Part shown: one piece after another, positions 52,149-59,357 of the stretch | Position numbering within the stretch: position 1 is the stretch's first letter | Layout of the letters: each line of letters starts with the position of its first letter | The notes under the pieces: model-generated | The model's input: only the letters and a program-made list of their open reading frames with translations | The model's database searches: none | What the model was told of the DNA's origin: nothing | NCBI RefSeq assembly: GCF_003833015.1 | Contig: NZ_RJLQ01000004.1 | Span: forward strand, 141,108 to 205,107 | Length of the DNA stretch: 64,000 bases | From: Clostridium sp. E02 | GTDB lineage: Bacteria; Bacillota; Clostridia; Lachnospirales; Lachnospiraceae | Direction: 5' to 3' | Position numbers and translations under genes: made by a program

Positions 52149-52429
52149 ATGTTATTACAGGATATGTTCAACAAAGCATTGATTGATCATTATGCAAAGG
52201 AAAATCCTGCAAAAGGAATCCGACTAGTAAGAGATGAAGATAAGGAAGTCCGGGGATGCTTTGAAGCTGGAATTCAGCCAAAGACTGTGCAGGTCTATTT
52301 GGGACATACCTCTTTGAAAATGACAATGGATTTGTACACTTTGCTGTAGAACGATTTGAACGTGCTCAGGCAAAAGATAAGGTGTATGAAAATAATGTTG
52401 TTAGCTTGGATTGTGTACGAGTGGTGTAA
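52149..52429 (+). pseudogene. tyrosine integrase remnant with internal deletion and frameshift
   Basis: The first part (MFNKALIDHYAKENPAKGIR) is the core-binding region of a Tn916-type integrase; it then jumps to CFEAGIQPKTVQVYLGHTSL and KMTMDLYT, the end of the catalytic domain with the HxxR/H and Tyr region. Most of the catalytic domain, including the first Arg, is missing. A further frameshift at about 52344 separates the last piece (FAVERFERAQAKDKVYENN to the TAA at 52427). The gene cannot encode a working recombinase. It marks the old right side of an integrative element. Confidence 0.85.
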
Positions 52430-52448
52430 ATTTTGAAATTGTGGTGTA
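52413..52448 (+). repeat. three GTGTA repeats at the integrase end
   Basis: GTGTA at 52413, 52424 and 52444, within GTACGAGTGGTGTAA... and TGGTGTATGG. Spacings (11, 20) mirror those of the TTGGGGTACG array at 39211 (12, 21). Confidence 0.5.
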
Positions 52449-52488
52449 TGGCAGTCTTGAATCATGCATAGAATAGGCAATCCTTATT

Positions 52489-52580
52489 GTCAATGGAAAA
52501 TGGATTTTTAAATAAAAACGTTATATGCTTTTAGAGCAGTTGTAAATGAATTTATTGTGAATCCAGATGCCGAAACGAAC
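52489..52580 (+). pseudogene. fragment duplicating part of the HNH chimera gene
   Basis: About 90 bases align with 40585-40680: GCAGTTGTAAATGAATTTAT and TGTGAATCCAGATG are identical, and the flanks match well. The encoded text (AVVNEFIVNPD) is the NUMOD4-adjacent part. Stops break the frame. It indicates that a related HNH gene once lay here or that the region was duplicated. Confidence 0.75.
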
Positions 52581-52781
52581 TATGTTATAATAAATGAGAG
52601 GTACGACCTACTCTAATAAACTAATTTAAAAATTAAATAATCTAAACATCATAAGAAATCTTAAATGTTTCGTAAATATCCATAGCACATAATGTCAAAA
52701 AATGTCGAATAAAGGAAGAAGCTGTGCAATTATTTGAATCTAACATAGGAGTTAGTTAAGAATAACTTAAGCTTAAAATTG

Positions 52782-52810
52782 TTGATGTAAAAATATTAAA
52801 GTGCTACAAT
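52782..52810 (+). promoter_or_regulatory. promoter of the secreted-peptide/membrane pair
   Basis: TTGATG (52782-52787), 17 bases, TACAAT (52805-52810). The leader contains ACGG-N8-CCGT and the start codon is 67 bases downstream. The stretch 52581-52781 ahead of it shows no gene. Confidence 0.7.
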
Positions 52811-52877
52811 AAATACGGAGTCACGGCCGTACTTCATATAATAGTTAGATAAATATAACTATCTAAAAGGAGAAAAT

Positions 52878-53027
52878 ATGAAAATGAAAAAGGCTTTAGC
52901 CATGTTACTGTCAATAACTACAGTAGCGACATTATTTGTGACACCTGTTTCAGCAGCAGAAATAAATAATATATCTACGTCCAAAGTTTTAGCGGAAACA
53001 CAAACAAATAATTACATATTAATATGA
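52878..53027 (+). CDS. small secreted peptide precursor
   Basis: 49 residues. MKMKKALAMLLSITTVATLF is a Sec signal peptide (basic start, hydrophobic core), with likely cleavage after VSA (TPVSA-AE), leaving about 23 residues (EINNISTSKVLAETQTNNYI and LI). It follows AAAAGGAGAAAAT and has a clear promoter. The ATGA overlap with the next gene implies co-translation. Mature sequence lacks Cys and resembles no bacteriocin or pheromone I know. It could equally be the front of a truncated secreted protein. Confidence 0.55.
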   Translation: MKMKKALAMLLSITTVATLFVTPVSAAEINNISTSKVLAETQTNNYILI

Positions 53028-53281
53028 AGAAAAATGTAAAAAAAGTTATAGAAACAATTGCAGAAATTACTTATTTGTTTTTCTTAGTACTAATGTGGGT
53101 TGTAAATCATTATAGATGGGATATAAGTCGTTATCAATTGATAGCGATGAGCATTGTTATTGCTATAAGTTGGACATGCATAATATTTATGCGTGACATA
53201 AAAAAGATACATAAATATGTTTTTACTGCTTTAACGGTTATTTCAGTTATTGTAGTTGTTTTTTGGGGGAAATTGCCATAG
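53024..53281 (+). CDS. small three-helix membrane protein
   Basis: 85 residues with three predicted membrane helices: TYLFFLVLMWVVNHYRW, LIAMSIVIAISWTCIIFM and YVFTALTVISVIVVVFWG, and a basic N-terminus (MKKNVKKVIE). Size and topology resemble bacteriocin immunity or peptide-transport helper proteins, but no family is recognised. It starts inside the stop of the secreted peptide gene, so the two are probably translated together. No good ribosome site of its own is seen, supporting coupling. Confidence 0.6.
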   Translation: MKKNVKKVIETIAEITYLFFLVLMWVVNHYRWDISRYQLIAMSIVIAISWTCIIFMRDIKKIHKYVFTALTVISVIVVVFWGKLP

Positions 53282-53505
53282 GATTTGCATATATCAGATT
53301 AAGGTGTGATTAAACGCCTTTCGCAGTCAACCATATGTGGACTTATCTAATTATAGGTAAGTCCATTATCAATATATGCCTAATTGATAAAGCCAATTGG
53401 AGCAAAAACACCAAGGGTTCGAGGAAGATATAATCTTGATATCAACCAATCGGAGCAAAAACACGAACAATAAAGGAGAAATGCTGTAGAGTTTTACGAC
53501 CAGGC
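53282..53505. other. intergenic with hairpin and a repeated 19-mer
   Basis: A stem TGGACTTA.CTA / TAG.TAAGTCCA (53338-53365) follows the membrane gene and could stabilise or end the mRNA, though no T-run follows. The 19-mer CCAATTGGAGCAAAAACAC (53393-53411) recurs with one change at 53446-53464. AAAGGAGAAATGCTGTAG near 53473 is a ribosome site and ATG followed by a stop codon, a likely ruined gene start. Confidence 0.5.
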
Positions 53506-53802
53506 GTGAGGATTGTATTATCATATATTAATAAATTTGCGCAATTCATATTGTGTTTAGACGATAAATTGAGTAACATAAATATGACAGTTGCAAATTA
53601 TGCTAATTTAAGTGATTCTATTTTTACATTTACTACGCCAAGTGAAATAGAAGAATTAGCAGCTCATGCGCTAAACGGTAAATTGAAAGCTATTTCTAAT
53701 AATAGTTTTGATAAATGGTTTGGATATCATATTTCAACATGTGAGGAGCCAAGTATTTTGGGAGCAAGCCTACATGGATTGTATATTGGAAAGAAATCAT
53801 AA
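53506..53802 (+). CDS. hypothetical protein, possibly N-terminally truncated
   Basis: 98 residues from a GTG. The reading frame is coherent (TPSEIEELAAHALNGKLKAI, NSFDKWFGYHISTCEEPSIL) but the ribosome site is poor, and an apparent start just upstream is cut by a stop (ATGCTGTAG). No domain is recognised. It is followed by a MazG-like gene in the same direction. Probably a fragment of an older gene. Confidence 0.35.
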   Translation: MRIVLSYINKFAQFILCLDDKLSNINMTVANYANLSDSIFTFTTPSEIEELAAHALNGKLKAISNNSFDKWFGYHISTCEEPSILGASLHGLYIGKKS

Positions 53803-53865
53803 GAATTGAACAAAGTAATGGTCATGAATACATAAAAGACTATACTGGAAGGAAGGTACATACCC

Positions 53866-54195
53866 TTGAAAAAATACAACAAACTGGTAAGAGATAGAAT
53901 TCCAGAAGTGATTGAAATGAATGGACATAAGGCAAAATTTAAAACGCTTTCAGAAAAAGAGTATCTAACTGCTCTTGATAAAAAACTTATAGAAGAAGTG
54001 AAAGAGTATCAAGAAGATAAAAGTCTTGAAGAAATGGCAGATGTACTGGAAGTACTATATGCAATATGCAATGCTCGTGGTTATACAAAAGCTGATTTAG
54101 AAGAAAAGCGTCAAGAGAAAAATATAGATCGAGGTGGCTTTGAGAAGAGACTGTTCTTGGAATATGTGGACGAGGATGAAGAGAATCAGATTTGA
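53866..54195 (+). CDS. MazG-like/phosphoribosyl-ATP pyrophosphohydrolase-fold protein
   Basis: 109 residues. The motif E-E-x-x-E...E-E-x-x-D (IEEVKEYQED ... LEEMADVLEVLYAICNARGY) is the magnesium site of all-alpha NTP pyrophosphohydrolases, and NKLVRDRIPEVIEMNG is the usual front of the phage-associated subgroup. It would hydrolyse (d)NTPs or related nucleotides. Start is TTG at 53866 with GGAAGG 8 bases upstream. Such genes are common on phages and genomic islands. The next open frame overlaps its end. Confidence 0.88.
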   Translation: MKKYNKLVRDRIPEVIEMNGHKAKFKTLSEKEYLTALDKKLIEEVKEYQEDKSLEEMADVLEVLYAICNARGYTKADLEEKRQEKNIDRGGFEKRLFLEYVDEDEENQI

Positions 54196-54349
54196 TTATG
54201 TAGTTGTAAATGATGCACATGGCATTGTTCCTAAAGGGAAATGTGCAAAGTGTGGAAGATCTATGCTAGAAACGTGGAAGATTAAATGTAAAAGTGGTCA
54301 TAAAAAAAGTTGCTTGAGACTCAGTCAAGCAACCCCTTTTTATGGTTAA
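54176..54349 (+). CDS. small zinc-ribbon-like protein, doubtful
   Basis: 57 residues from ATG 54176, overlapping the MazG end in another frame. It has a Cys/His set CAKCGRSML ... KCKSGHKKSC that could bind zinc. The gene runs through the terminator hairpin at 54309 before its stop, which suggests that the 3-prime end is a fusion with non-coding DNA or that the frame is a remnant. Confidence 0.35.
   Translation: MKRIRFDYVVVNDAHGIVPKGKCAKCGRSMLETWKIKCKSGHKKSCLRLSQATPFYG
54309..54340. terminator. bidirectional terminator before the convergent RsmH gene
   Basis: GTTGCTTGA (54309-54317) pairs with TCAAGCAAC (54325-54333). CCCCTTTTT follows on the plus strand and TTTTTTTA on the minus strand, so it should end the MazG unit and the RsmH-type gene. 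Confidence 0.85.
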
Positions 54350-55395
54350 GATTTTACAGCCCAACGCAATTTCGCACATCGAGCGCGAGGATTGAAACCG
54401 CATTCGGCTGCGGATGGTCGAATTGCTTCAGGAGCTATTTCTCTATAGATTCCTTTCCGATAGAAGCGTTGAAAAGACTTTTTAACGAGACGATCTTCGC
54501 CAGAATGAAACGTAAGAATGGCAACACGCCCGCTTTCTGCCATGGCCTCAGGTAGTTTTTCTAAAAATTCATATAGCACTTCAAATTCTTTATTGACATC
54601 AATTCGCAGTGCTTGAAAGCATCTTTGACAGGATTTTTTGATTTCATTGTCTCTATCTTTTTCAGGAATAAATGTAAGCGCATCTTTAATAATTTGTTGG
54701 AGAAGACTTGTTGTTGATATGTCTGTCCCCTTTCTTATTGCTGAAATAATGGCCCGTGCAATTTCTTCGGAATGAGGCTCATCTGCGTTTTCTAACAACA
54801 TACCTTGTAATTCATCTCGAGAAATCGTTTTAAGACGTTCAGCAGCAGAGATTCCTTTCGATGGATTTAGCCGTAAGTCTAATGGTCCCTCTGTCTTAAA
54901 AGAAAATCCCCGTTCCGGATTGTCTATTTGCATCGAAGAAACCCCCAGATCTGCCAATATAAAATTCAACGGGCCGGATTCCGAAGTGATTTGATCAATG
55001 TTGGAAAAGTTTGTTTGCCTGACTGTTAAAATTTCTGGACCATAACCGAAGCGCGCCAAACGATCCCTCGTTCGTGGCAATTCGATAGGATCTACATCAG
55101 TAGCATATAAGTGCCCCTCTGAATTTAAACATTTAAGCATTTCTAACGTATGTCCACCATAACCTAAGGTTGCATCTAGTCCAGTTTGTCCAGGGGTTAT
55201 TTGTAAGATTTCCAATATCTCTTTCACGCAAATGGAACGATGCATACCAGCAGGCGTACTCCCCTTTTGAATTACCTTTTCCACAGCATCCGCATATAAC
55301 TCTGGTTGCAGTTCCTTATATTTATCTTTAAAAGCTACGGGATGCGTACCTTTATACCGGGGTCGACGCTGATGTTTTTGTTCCTGATTATCCAC
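54346..55395 (-). CDS. rsmH: RsmH-family 16S rRNA C1402 methyltransferase, stand-alone paralogue
   Basis: 349 residues. The RsmH/MraW pattern is complete: GLDATLGYGGHTLEMLK (SAM loop), FILADLGVSSMQIDNPERGF, LDLRLNPSKG, and the end VAILTFHSGEDRLVKK. Members N4-methylate C1402 of 16S rRNA with SAM. It is not in a division/cell-wall cluster, and an N-terminal extension of about 45 residues (rich in Gln/Arg) precedes the fold, so it is likely a second copy with a specialised role. GTG at 55395 follows AAAAGGTGGA by 8 bases; the frame stays open to a TTG at 55437 without a ribosome site. It is AT-rich like the accessory DNA. Confidence 0.87.
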   Translation of the reverse strand: MDNQEQKHQRRPRYKGTHPVAFKDKYKELQPELYADAVEKVIQKGSTPAGMHRSICVKEILEILQITPGQTGLDATLGYGGHTLEMLKCLNSEGHLYATDVDPIELPRTRDRLARFGYGPEILTVRQTNFSNIDQITSESGPLNFILADLGVSSMQIDNPERGFSFKTEGPLDLRLNPSKGISAAERLKTISRDELQGMLLENADEPHSEEIARAIISAIRKGTDISTTSLLQQIIKDALTFIPEKDRDNEIKKSCQRCFQALRIDVNKEFEVLYEFLEKLPEAMAESGRVAILTFHSGEDRLVKKSFQRFYRKGIYREIAPEAIRPSAAECGFNPRARCAKLRWAVKS

Positions 55396-55586
55396 TCTTG
55401 CTTCCACCTTTTCTATATTTTTTATTATATGATCCAAAGCGTCTGTGAAACTGACGTTTATGAATATTTCTATAAATTACATGATATCAAATGTGTGTCA
55501 TAATAGCAAATGTATAATAGAGAACGTTATGGTTTTTTAGCACGAATTATAATACGAATCAATATTAACGGTGGAATATTTGGATA

Positions 55587-55814
55587 ATGACTAATTATTA
55601 TGGTATGATAGATTATATAGTTTCAACTGTTGCAGGATATATAATCGGGTTTATATGTAGTATGATTTTTAATAAAGACGGCATAGACCCAGGGGGTGGA
55701 AGTACAAACAATGCATGGATTATATGGTCAATCGTTTTTTTGGTCATTATTATTTCAGGTATAATTTGGGAACTTATTGATAAAACCATAAAAAATAATA
55801 GCCATAATCAATAA
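55587..55814 (+). CDS. small two-helix membrane protein
   Basis: 75 residues. Two hydrophobic helices (YIVSTVAGYIIGFICSMIF and AWIIWSIVFLVIIISGIIW) are joined by a Gly-rich loop (GIDPGGGSTNNA). No family is recognised. The ribosome site (GGAATATTTGGATA) is weak. It lies alone between rsmH and the beta-lactamase-fold gene. Confidence 0.5.
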   Translation: MTNYYGMIDYIVSTVAGYIIGFICSMIFNKDGIDPGGGSTNNAWIIWSIVFLVIIISGIIWELIDKTIKNNSHNQ

Positions 55815-55893
55815 CTGAGTTTAAAAAAATGCTCGATTATTTCAGATGTTCATTGAAGAAATTTTTATTTATGAGTAGGAAAGGATGAATCGA

Positions 55894-56655
55894 ATGAATC
55901 ATTGGTTTACAATCGATCATATCAACAAGGATACACATATCATTAGTGAGTATCGGCATTGGGAAGAAACACATGCCTATCTTTTGGAAGGCACTGATCA
56001 TAGCCTTCTAATTGATAGTGGACTTGGTATTTGCAATATTTACGACGAAGTGAGAATGCTGACAGATAAGCCAGTTATCGCAGTGGCAACTCATATTCAC
56101 TGGGATCATGTTGGTGGTCATAAGTATTTTCCGGATTTTTACGCCCATGAGGCTGAATTAAATTGGCTGAATGGAGAATTTCCGCTGTCAATTGAACAGA
56201 TTAGGGACATGGTAGTAGATCGCTGTGATCTGCCACTGGGGTATAATGTGGACAATTACGAGTTCTTTCAAGGCAAGCCTACAAGGGTTTTGAAGGATCA
56301 TGATGTCATTGACATCGGTGGGCGTACCTTAAAGGTGCTGCATACACCCGGTCATTCCCCCGGTCATATGTGTTTTTATGAGCAAGAACGTGGTTTTCTT
56401 TTTACTGGTGATCTGGTTTACAAAGATACGTTGTTTGCTTATTATCCTTCTACTGACCCAGAGGCATATCTCAAATCAATTGAACGGATTGCAGCACTTG
56501 TGGTAAAACAAGTTTTTCCGGCACATCACAGCTTGGATATCCAACCGGAAATACTTAACAGAATGCAGAAGGCATTTTGGCAGCTAAAGACAGAAGGCAA
56601 ACTGCACCACGGGAGTGGAACATTTGAGTACGGAGATTTTGCTATCTGGATATAA
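55894..56655 (+). CDS. metallo-beta-lactamase fold hydrolase
   Basis: 253 residues. Zinc ligands are visible: THIHWDHVGGH (H-x-H-x-D-H), HTPGHSPGHMC (His), FTGDLVYKD (Asp) and PAHHS (His). This is a glyoxalase II/quorum-quenching-like hydrolase; the substrate is unknown. The ATG at 55894 sits 9 bases after AGGAAAGG; the ATG at 55885 abuts that site and is less likely. The frameshifted MmcQ/YjbR gene follows at once. Confidence 0.9.
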   Translation: MNHWFTIDHINKDTHIISEYRHWEETHAYLLEGTDHSLLIDSGLGICNIYDEVRMLTDKPVIAVATHIHWDHVGGHKYFPDFYAHEAELNWLNGEFPLSIEQIRDMVVDRCDLPLGYNVDNYEFFQGKPTRVLKDHDVIDIGGRTLKVLHTPGHSPGHMCFYEQERGFLFTGDLVYKDTLFAYYPSTDPEAYLKSIERIAALVVKQVFPAHHSLDIQPEILNRMQKAFWQLKTEGKLHHGSGTFEYGDFAIWI

Positions 56656-56710
56656 TCCCCAATCATTCGATTGCCGTACACGTGAACAAGGTAGGAGAGA
56701 GTATGCGAAT

Positions 56711-57057
56711 ATGAAAACAAGGGCAGAAGCAATTGCATTTTGTATGAAACAGACAGAAACATATGAAGATAGGCCTTTCCATGATTCAAACTGGTCCTTG
56801 ATAAGGCATAAAGGAAACAAAAAAGTATTTGCATGGATTTTTGAAAAGGATGGAAACATATGTTCAATATTAAATGCGATCAGGAGTGGAGGGATTTCTG
56901 GCGAAGTGCTTATAAGTCGGTGGTACCTGGGTATCATATGAACAAAGATCACTGGAATTCAATTATTCTGGATGGGACAGTAAAAGAAAACGATATTAAA
57001 AGAATGATAAAGGAAAGTTATGATCTCACAAAACCCAAGAGGAAAAAGAAAAATTAA
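56711..57057 (+). pseudogene. MmcQ/YjbR family gene, frameshifted
   Basis: Two frames join into one MmcQ/YjbR (DUF419-type) protein of about 115 residues: AIAFCMKQTETYEDRPFHDS ... KKVFAWIFEKDGNI, then FNIKCDQEWRDFWRSAYKSV, VPGYHMNKDHWNSIILDGTV. One G is missing at about 56866 (ATATG-TTC where ATATGGTTC would read I-W-F). GGAGAG lies 15 bases before the ATG. Relatives are small DNA-binding-like proteins of unknown function. The break is either a true mutation or a sequencing error. Confidence 0.8.
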
Positions 57058-57094
57058 GTATGTCTTTGATATATAAAGAAAGGAACAGCAAAAG

Positions 57095-57436
57095 ATGAAT
57101 CTACAGATATTTGGAACAAAGAAGTGTTTTGATACAAAGAAAACGCAGAGATATTTCAAAGAGCGAGGGAAAAAATTTCAGTTCATTGATTTAACAGAGA
57201 AGGGGCTGAGCAAAGGCGAGTATTCTAGTGTGAAACAGGCAGTCGGGGGACTTGATAAAATGTTGAATTTGAATTGTAAAGATCAGGATGCCCTGGCTCT
57301 GATTCGATACATTACTGATGAGGAAAAAGATGAAAAGGTACGAGACAACCAACAGGTACTACTGACCCCGATTGTACGGAATGGAAAGCAAGCAACCGTT
57401 GGATATCAACCTGAAATTTGGAAAAATTGGGAATAA
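57095..57436 (+). CDS. ArsC/Spx-family thioredoxin-like protein
   Basis: 113 residues. The thioredoxin-like fold begins MNLQIFGTKKCFDTKKTQRY, with a single active Cys (C-xxx-K arrangement rather than Spx CxxC), and shows LTPIVRNGKQATVGYQPEIW at the end, the cis-Pro loop region. It belongs to the ArsC/YffB-type group, acting on arsenate-like or thiol substrates; arsenate reduction is not assured. GAAAGGAAC precedes the ATG. It lies between the MmcQ and GNAT genes. Confidence 0.85.
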   Translation: MNLQIFGTKKCFDTKKTQRYFKERGKKFQFIDLTEKGLSKGEYSSVKQAVGGLDKMLNLNCKDQDALALIRYITDEEKDEKVRDNQQVLLTPIVRNGKQATVGYQPEIWKNWE

Positions 57437-57523
57437 AAAAAGTTTGATTATATGGGAATAGAAGTCAGAATGATGACATAGTACAAAGGAAGCTATTTAC
57501 GATCAAGGAGGTATTACATAATT

Positions 57524-58081
57524 ATGGATGTATGTATTGACTGCTCTAAGGAGGTAATAGAAACAAAACGCTTGATCCTTCGTGGCTGGAAGGAAGAGGA
57601 TATCAAGGATATGTTTGAATATGCTTCTGTTAAGGGAGTTGGGGAAATGGCGGGTTGGAAGCACCATGAGACAATAGAAGAAACCCATAAAATAATAAGT
57701 GATTTTATCTCTGAAAAAAATGTATTTGCAATCGTTTGTAAAGAAAACGAGAAGGTCATAGGTTCTTTGGGATTGCATCATTCACGGTTGAACGATAACG
57801 AAATTTATAAGAATATGAAAATTAAAGAGATTGGATACGTGTTATCAAAAGATTATTGGGGGAAGGGGTTAATGCCAGAGGCTGTGAAGGCTGTAATTGC
57901 ATTTTGTTTTGAAAAACATTCCCTAGAGGCTTTGACTATTCAGCATGGTTCCACAAATAGTCAATCAGAAAAAGTGATAAAGAAATGTGGATTTACACTT
58001 ATGGAAAAAGGGCGAAATTTTTCACAGTTTCTGCAAACTTATGGCGATGAAATGAAATATATTTTGCTGAGAGATCAATGA
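57524..58081 (+). CDS. GNAT acetyltransferase, RimJ/RimL type
   Basis: 185 residues. The RimJ-like start is IETKRLILRGWKEEDIKDMF, and the acetyl-CoA block IGYVLSKDYWGKGLMPEAVK carries the GKG loop; then IQHGSTNSQSEKVIKKCGF and a C-terminus with KYILLRDQ. Relatives acetylate ribosomal protein N-termini or small amines. AAGGAGG lies about 11 bases before the ATG. It is probably a one-gene unit. Confidence 0.9.
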   Translation: MDVCIDCSKEVIETKRLILRGWKEEDIKDMFEYASVKGVGEMAGWKHHETIEETHKIISDFISEKNVFAIVCKENEKVIGSLGLHHSRLNDNEIYKNMKIKEIGYVLSKDYWGKGLMPEAVKAVIAFCFEKHSLEALTIQHGSTNSQSEKVIKKCGFTLMEKGRNFSQFLQTYGDEMKYILLRDQ

Positions 58082-58148
58082 GGGGAAACATTCCTGACAT
58101 CGGGTCTGTCATTTATAGCAGGCAGATCTGATGTCAGAAACAACTTAC

Positions 58149-59051
58149 TTATGAAAATGGAAGGTTCTTTTTTAACCATTGCGTAGCTAAATGAAACCAG
58201 ATAGCGCAATCGTCATCGATCTGATCCTGGTTATTGGCAGTCACTTCCGTGGCAAGAGAAAGACCATGTTCCCCTTCCTGGAATATATGAATTTCGTACG
58301 GGATTTGATGATTAGCCAGTTCCAATGCAAACACAAGGGAATTTTCAGAATAGACCAGTCTGTCTTTTGCTGTGTGCCATAAAAAAGCCGGAGGAGTCTG
58401 ATCTGATACCCATTTGCTGGGACTATACTTTAAGATCACTTCTTTAGTCAACTCCATTTCCCCAGTAAGTGCAAGATTTGCTTTTTCCATAAAAGCTAGA
58501 TTGTCTTTCACCGTTTCATCGTTTTTAAGAGCGAGAGAGCGATCCTTCATGATCTGATAATCGAATAGACCATAACCTAAAATTAGAGCATTGGGTTTTA
58601 GAAGGCAAGAGTCTCCATTGGCTTCCTTTATGGAATCTACCAAGTGTTGATCCTGCCAGTGTACACCTAAGCTGGCGGCTAGATGCGCACCTGCAGAGAA
58701 TCCGCAAATTCCAATCTTATTCTCATCAATTCGCCATTTGTCATGATTCTGTTTCAGATCACACACCGTTAAAGCCAATTCACGAAGTGCCGTATCGGCA
58801 ACACCTACCCGTGTTCCGTCCTGATTCCCCGTAGTGTAACGAAGAATGACTGCATGATAGCCAAGGGACAAAAACTTCATTGCGATTGGTTCCGCTTCTC
58901 GGTCGGAGGTAAATAAATACCCACCTCCGGGAGCAATAATGATGACCGGACGCTTTTTCCCAGGAAGAAGTTCCTTGGAGTCATTCAGAAAATAGGCAGT
59001 ATAAAATGCCTCCGATTCTTTTCCGCCGATTTGTTTTTTTTCTATGTACAT
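58149..59051 (-). CDS. alpha/beta hydrolase (esterase/lipase, BD-FAE-like)
   Basis: 300 residues. The oxyanion/HGG-like strand is IIAPGGGYLFTSDREAEP; nucleophile elbow ICGFSAGAHLAASLG with Ser; Asp in LWHTAKDRLVY; His in FQEGEHGLSL. This group includes acetyl-xylan and feruloyl-type esterases, which would fit a plant-degrading species, but there is no signal peptide and the substrate is unproven. The start at 59051 follows GGGGGTACCAC; the frame extends to 59129 without a ribosome site. It is divergent from the GH18 gene. Confidence 0.88.
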   Translation of the reverse strand: MYIEKKQIGGKESEAFYTAYFLNDSKELLPGKKRPVIIIAPGGGYLFTSDREAEPIAMKFLSLGYHAVILRYTTGNQDGTRVGVADTALRELALTVCDLKQNHDKWRIDENKIGICGFSAGAHLAASLGVHWQDQHLVDSIKEANGDSCLLKPNALILGYGLFDYQIMKDRSLALKNDETVKDNLAFMEKANLALTGEMELTKEVILKYSPSKWVSDQTPPAFLWHTAKDRLVYSENSLVFALELANHQIPYEIHIFQEGEHGLSLATEVTANNQDQIDDDCAIWFHLATQWLKKNLPFS

Positions 59052-59357
59052 AATGTGGTACCCCCTACTCCAATCATTGTTAACAAGTTCGTTTTTATTG
59101 TAACAAATATAGGGAAAGATCTCCAGCATAAATTAACATATCCATTTACAGAATAGACTTTTCGTGAGGGCATGTAATACAAACAGCATCTATTTCTGGA
59201 AAATTTCAAAGTCACAGACCGCATGGTTCTTGACTTTGGGTGCATTTTCTCAACCTTAATAATTGCCATATTTATGCAGATCATCCAGACTTTGCGTAAT
59301 GATAGAAGTCTCCCCTCCATGCTATACTGGTAAAAAAGGGAAAAAAAGGGGGATAAA
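59052..59357. other. intergenic between divergent hydrolase and chitinase genes
   Basis: No gene seen. For the chitinase, TGATAG (59300-59305), 17 bases, TATACT (59323-59328) is a possible promoter 30 bases before the ATG. GGGAAAAAAAGGGGGATAAA supplies the ribosome site. Confidence 0.45.

Noticed and set aside
53393..53464. CRISPR-like repeats
   Set aside because: Only two copies of 19 bases, not regularly spaced and without Cas genes.
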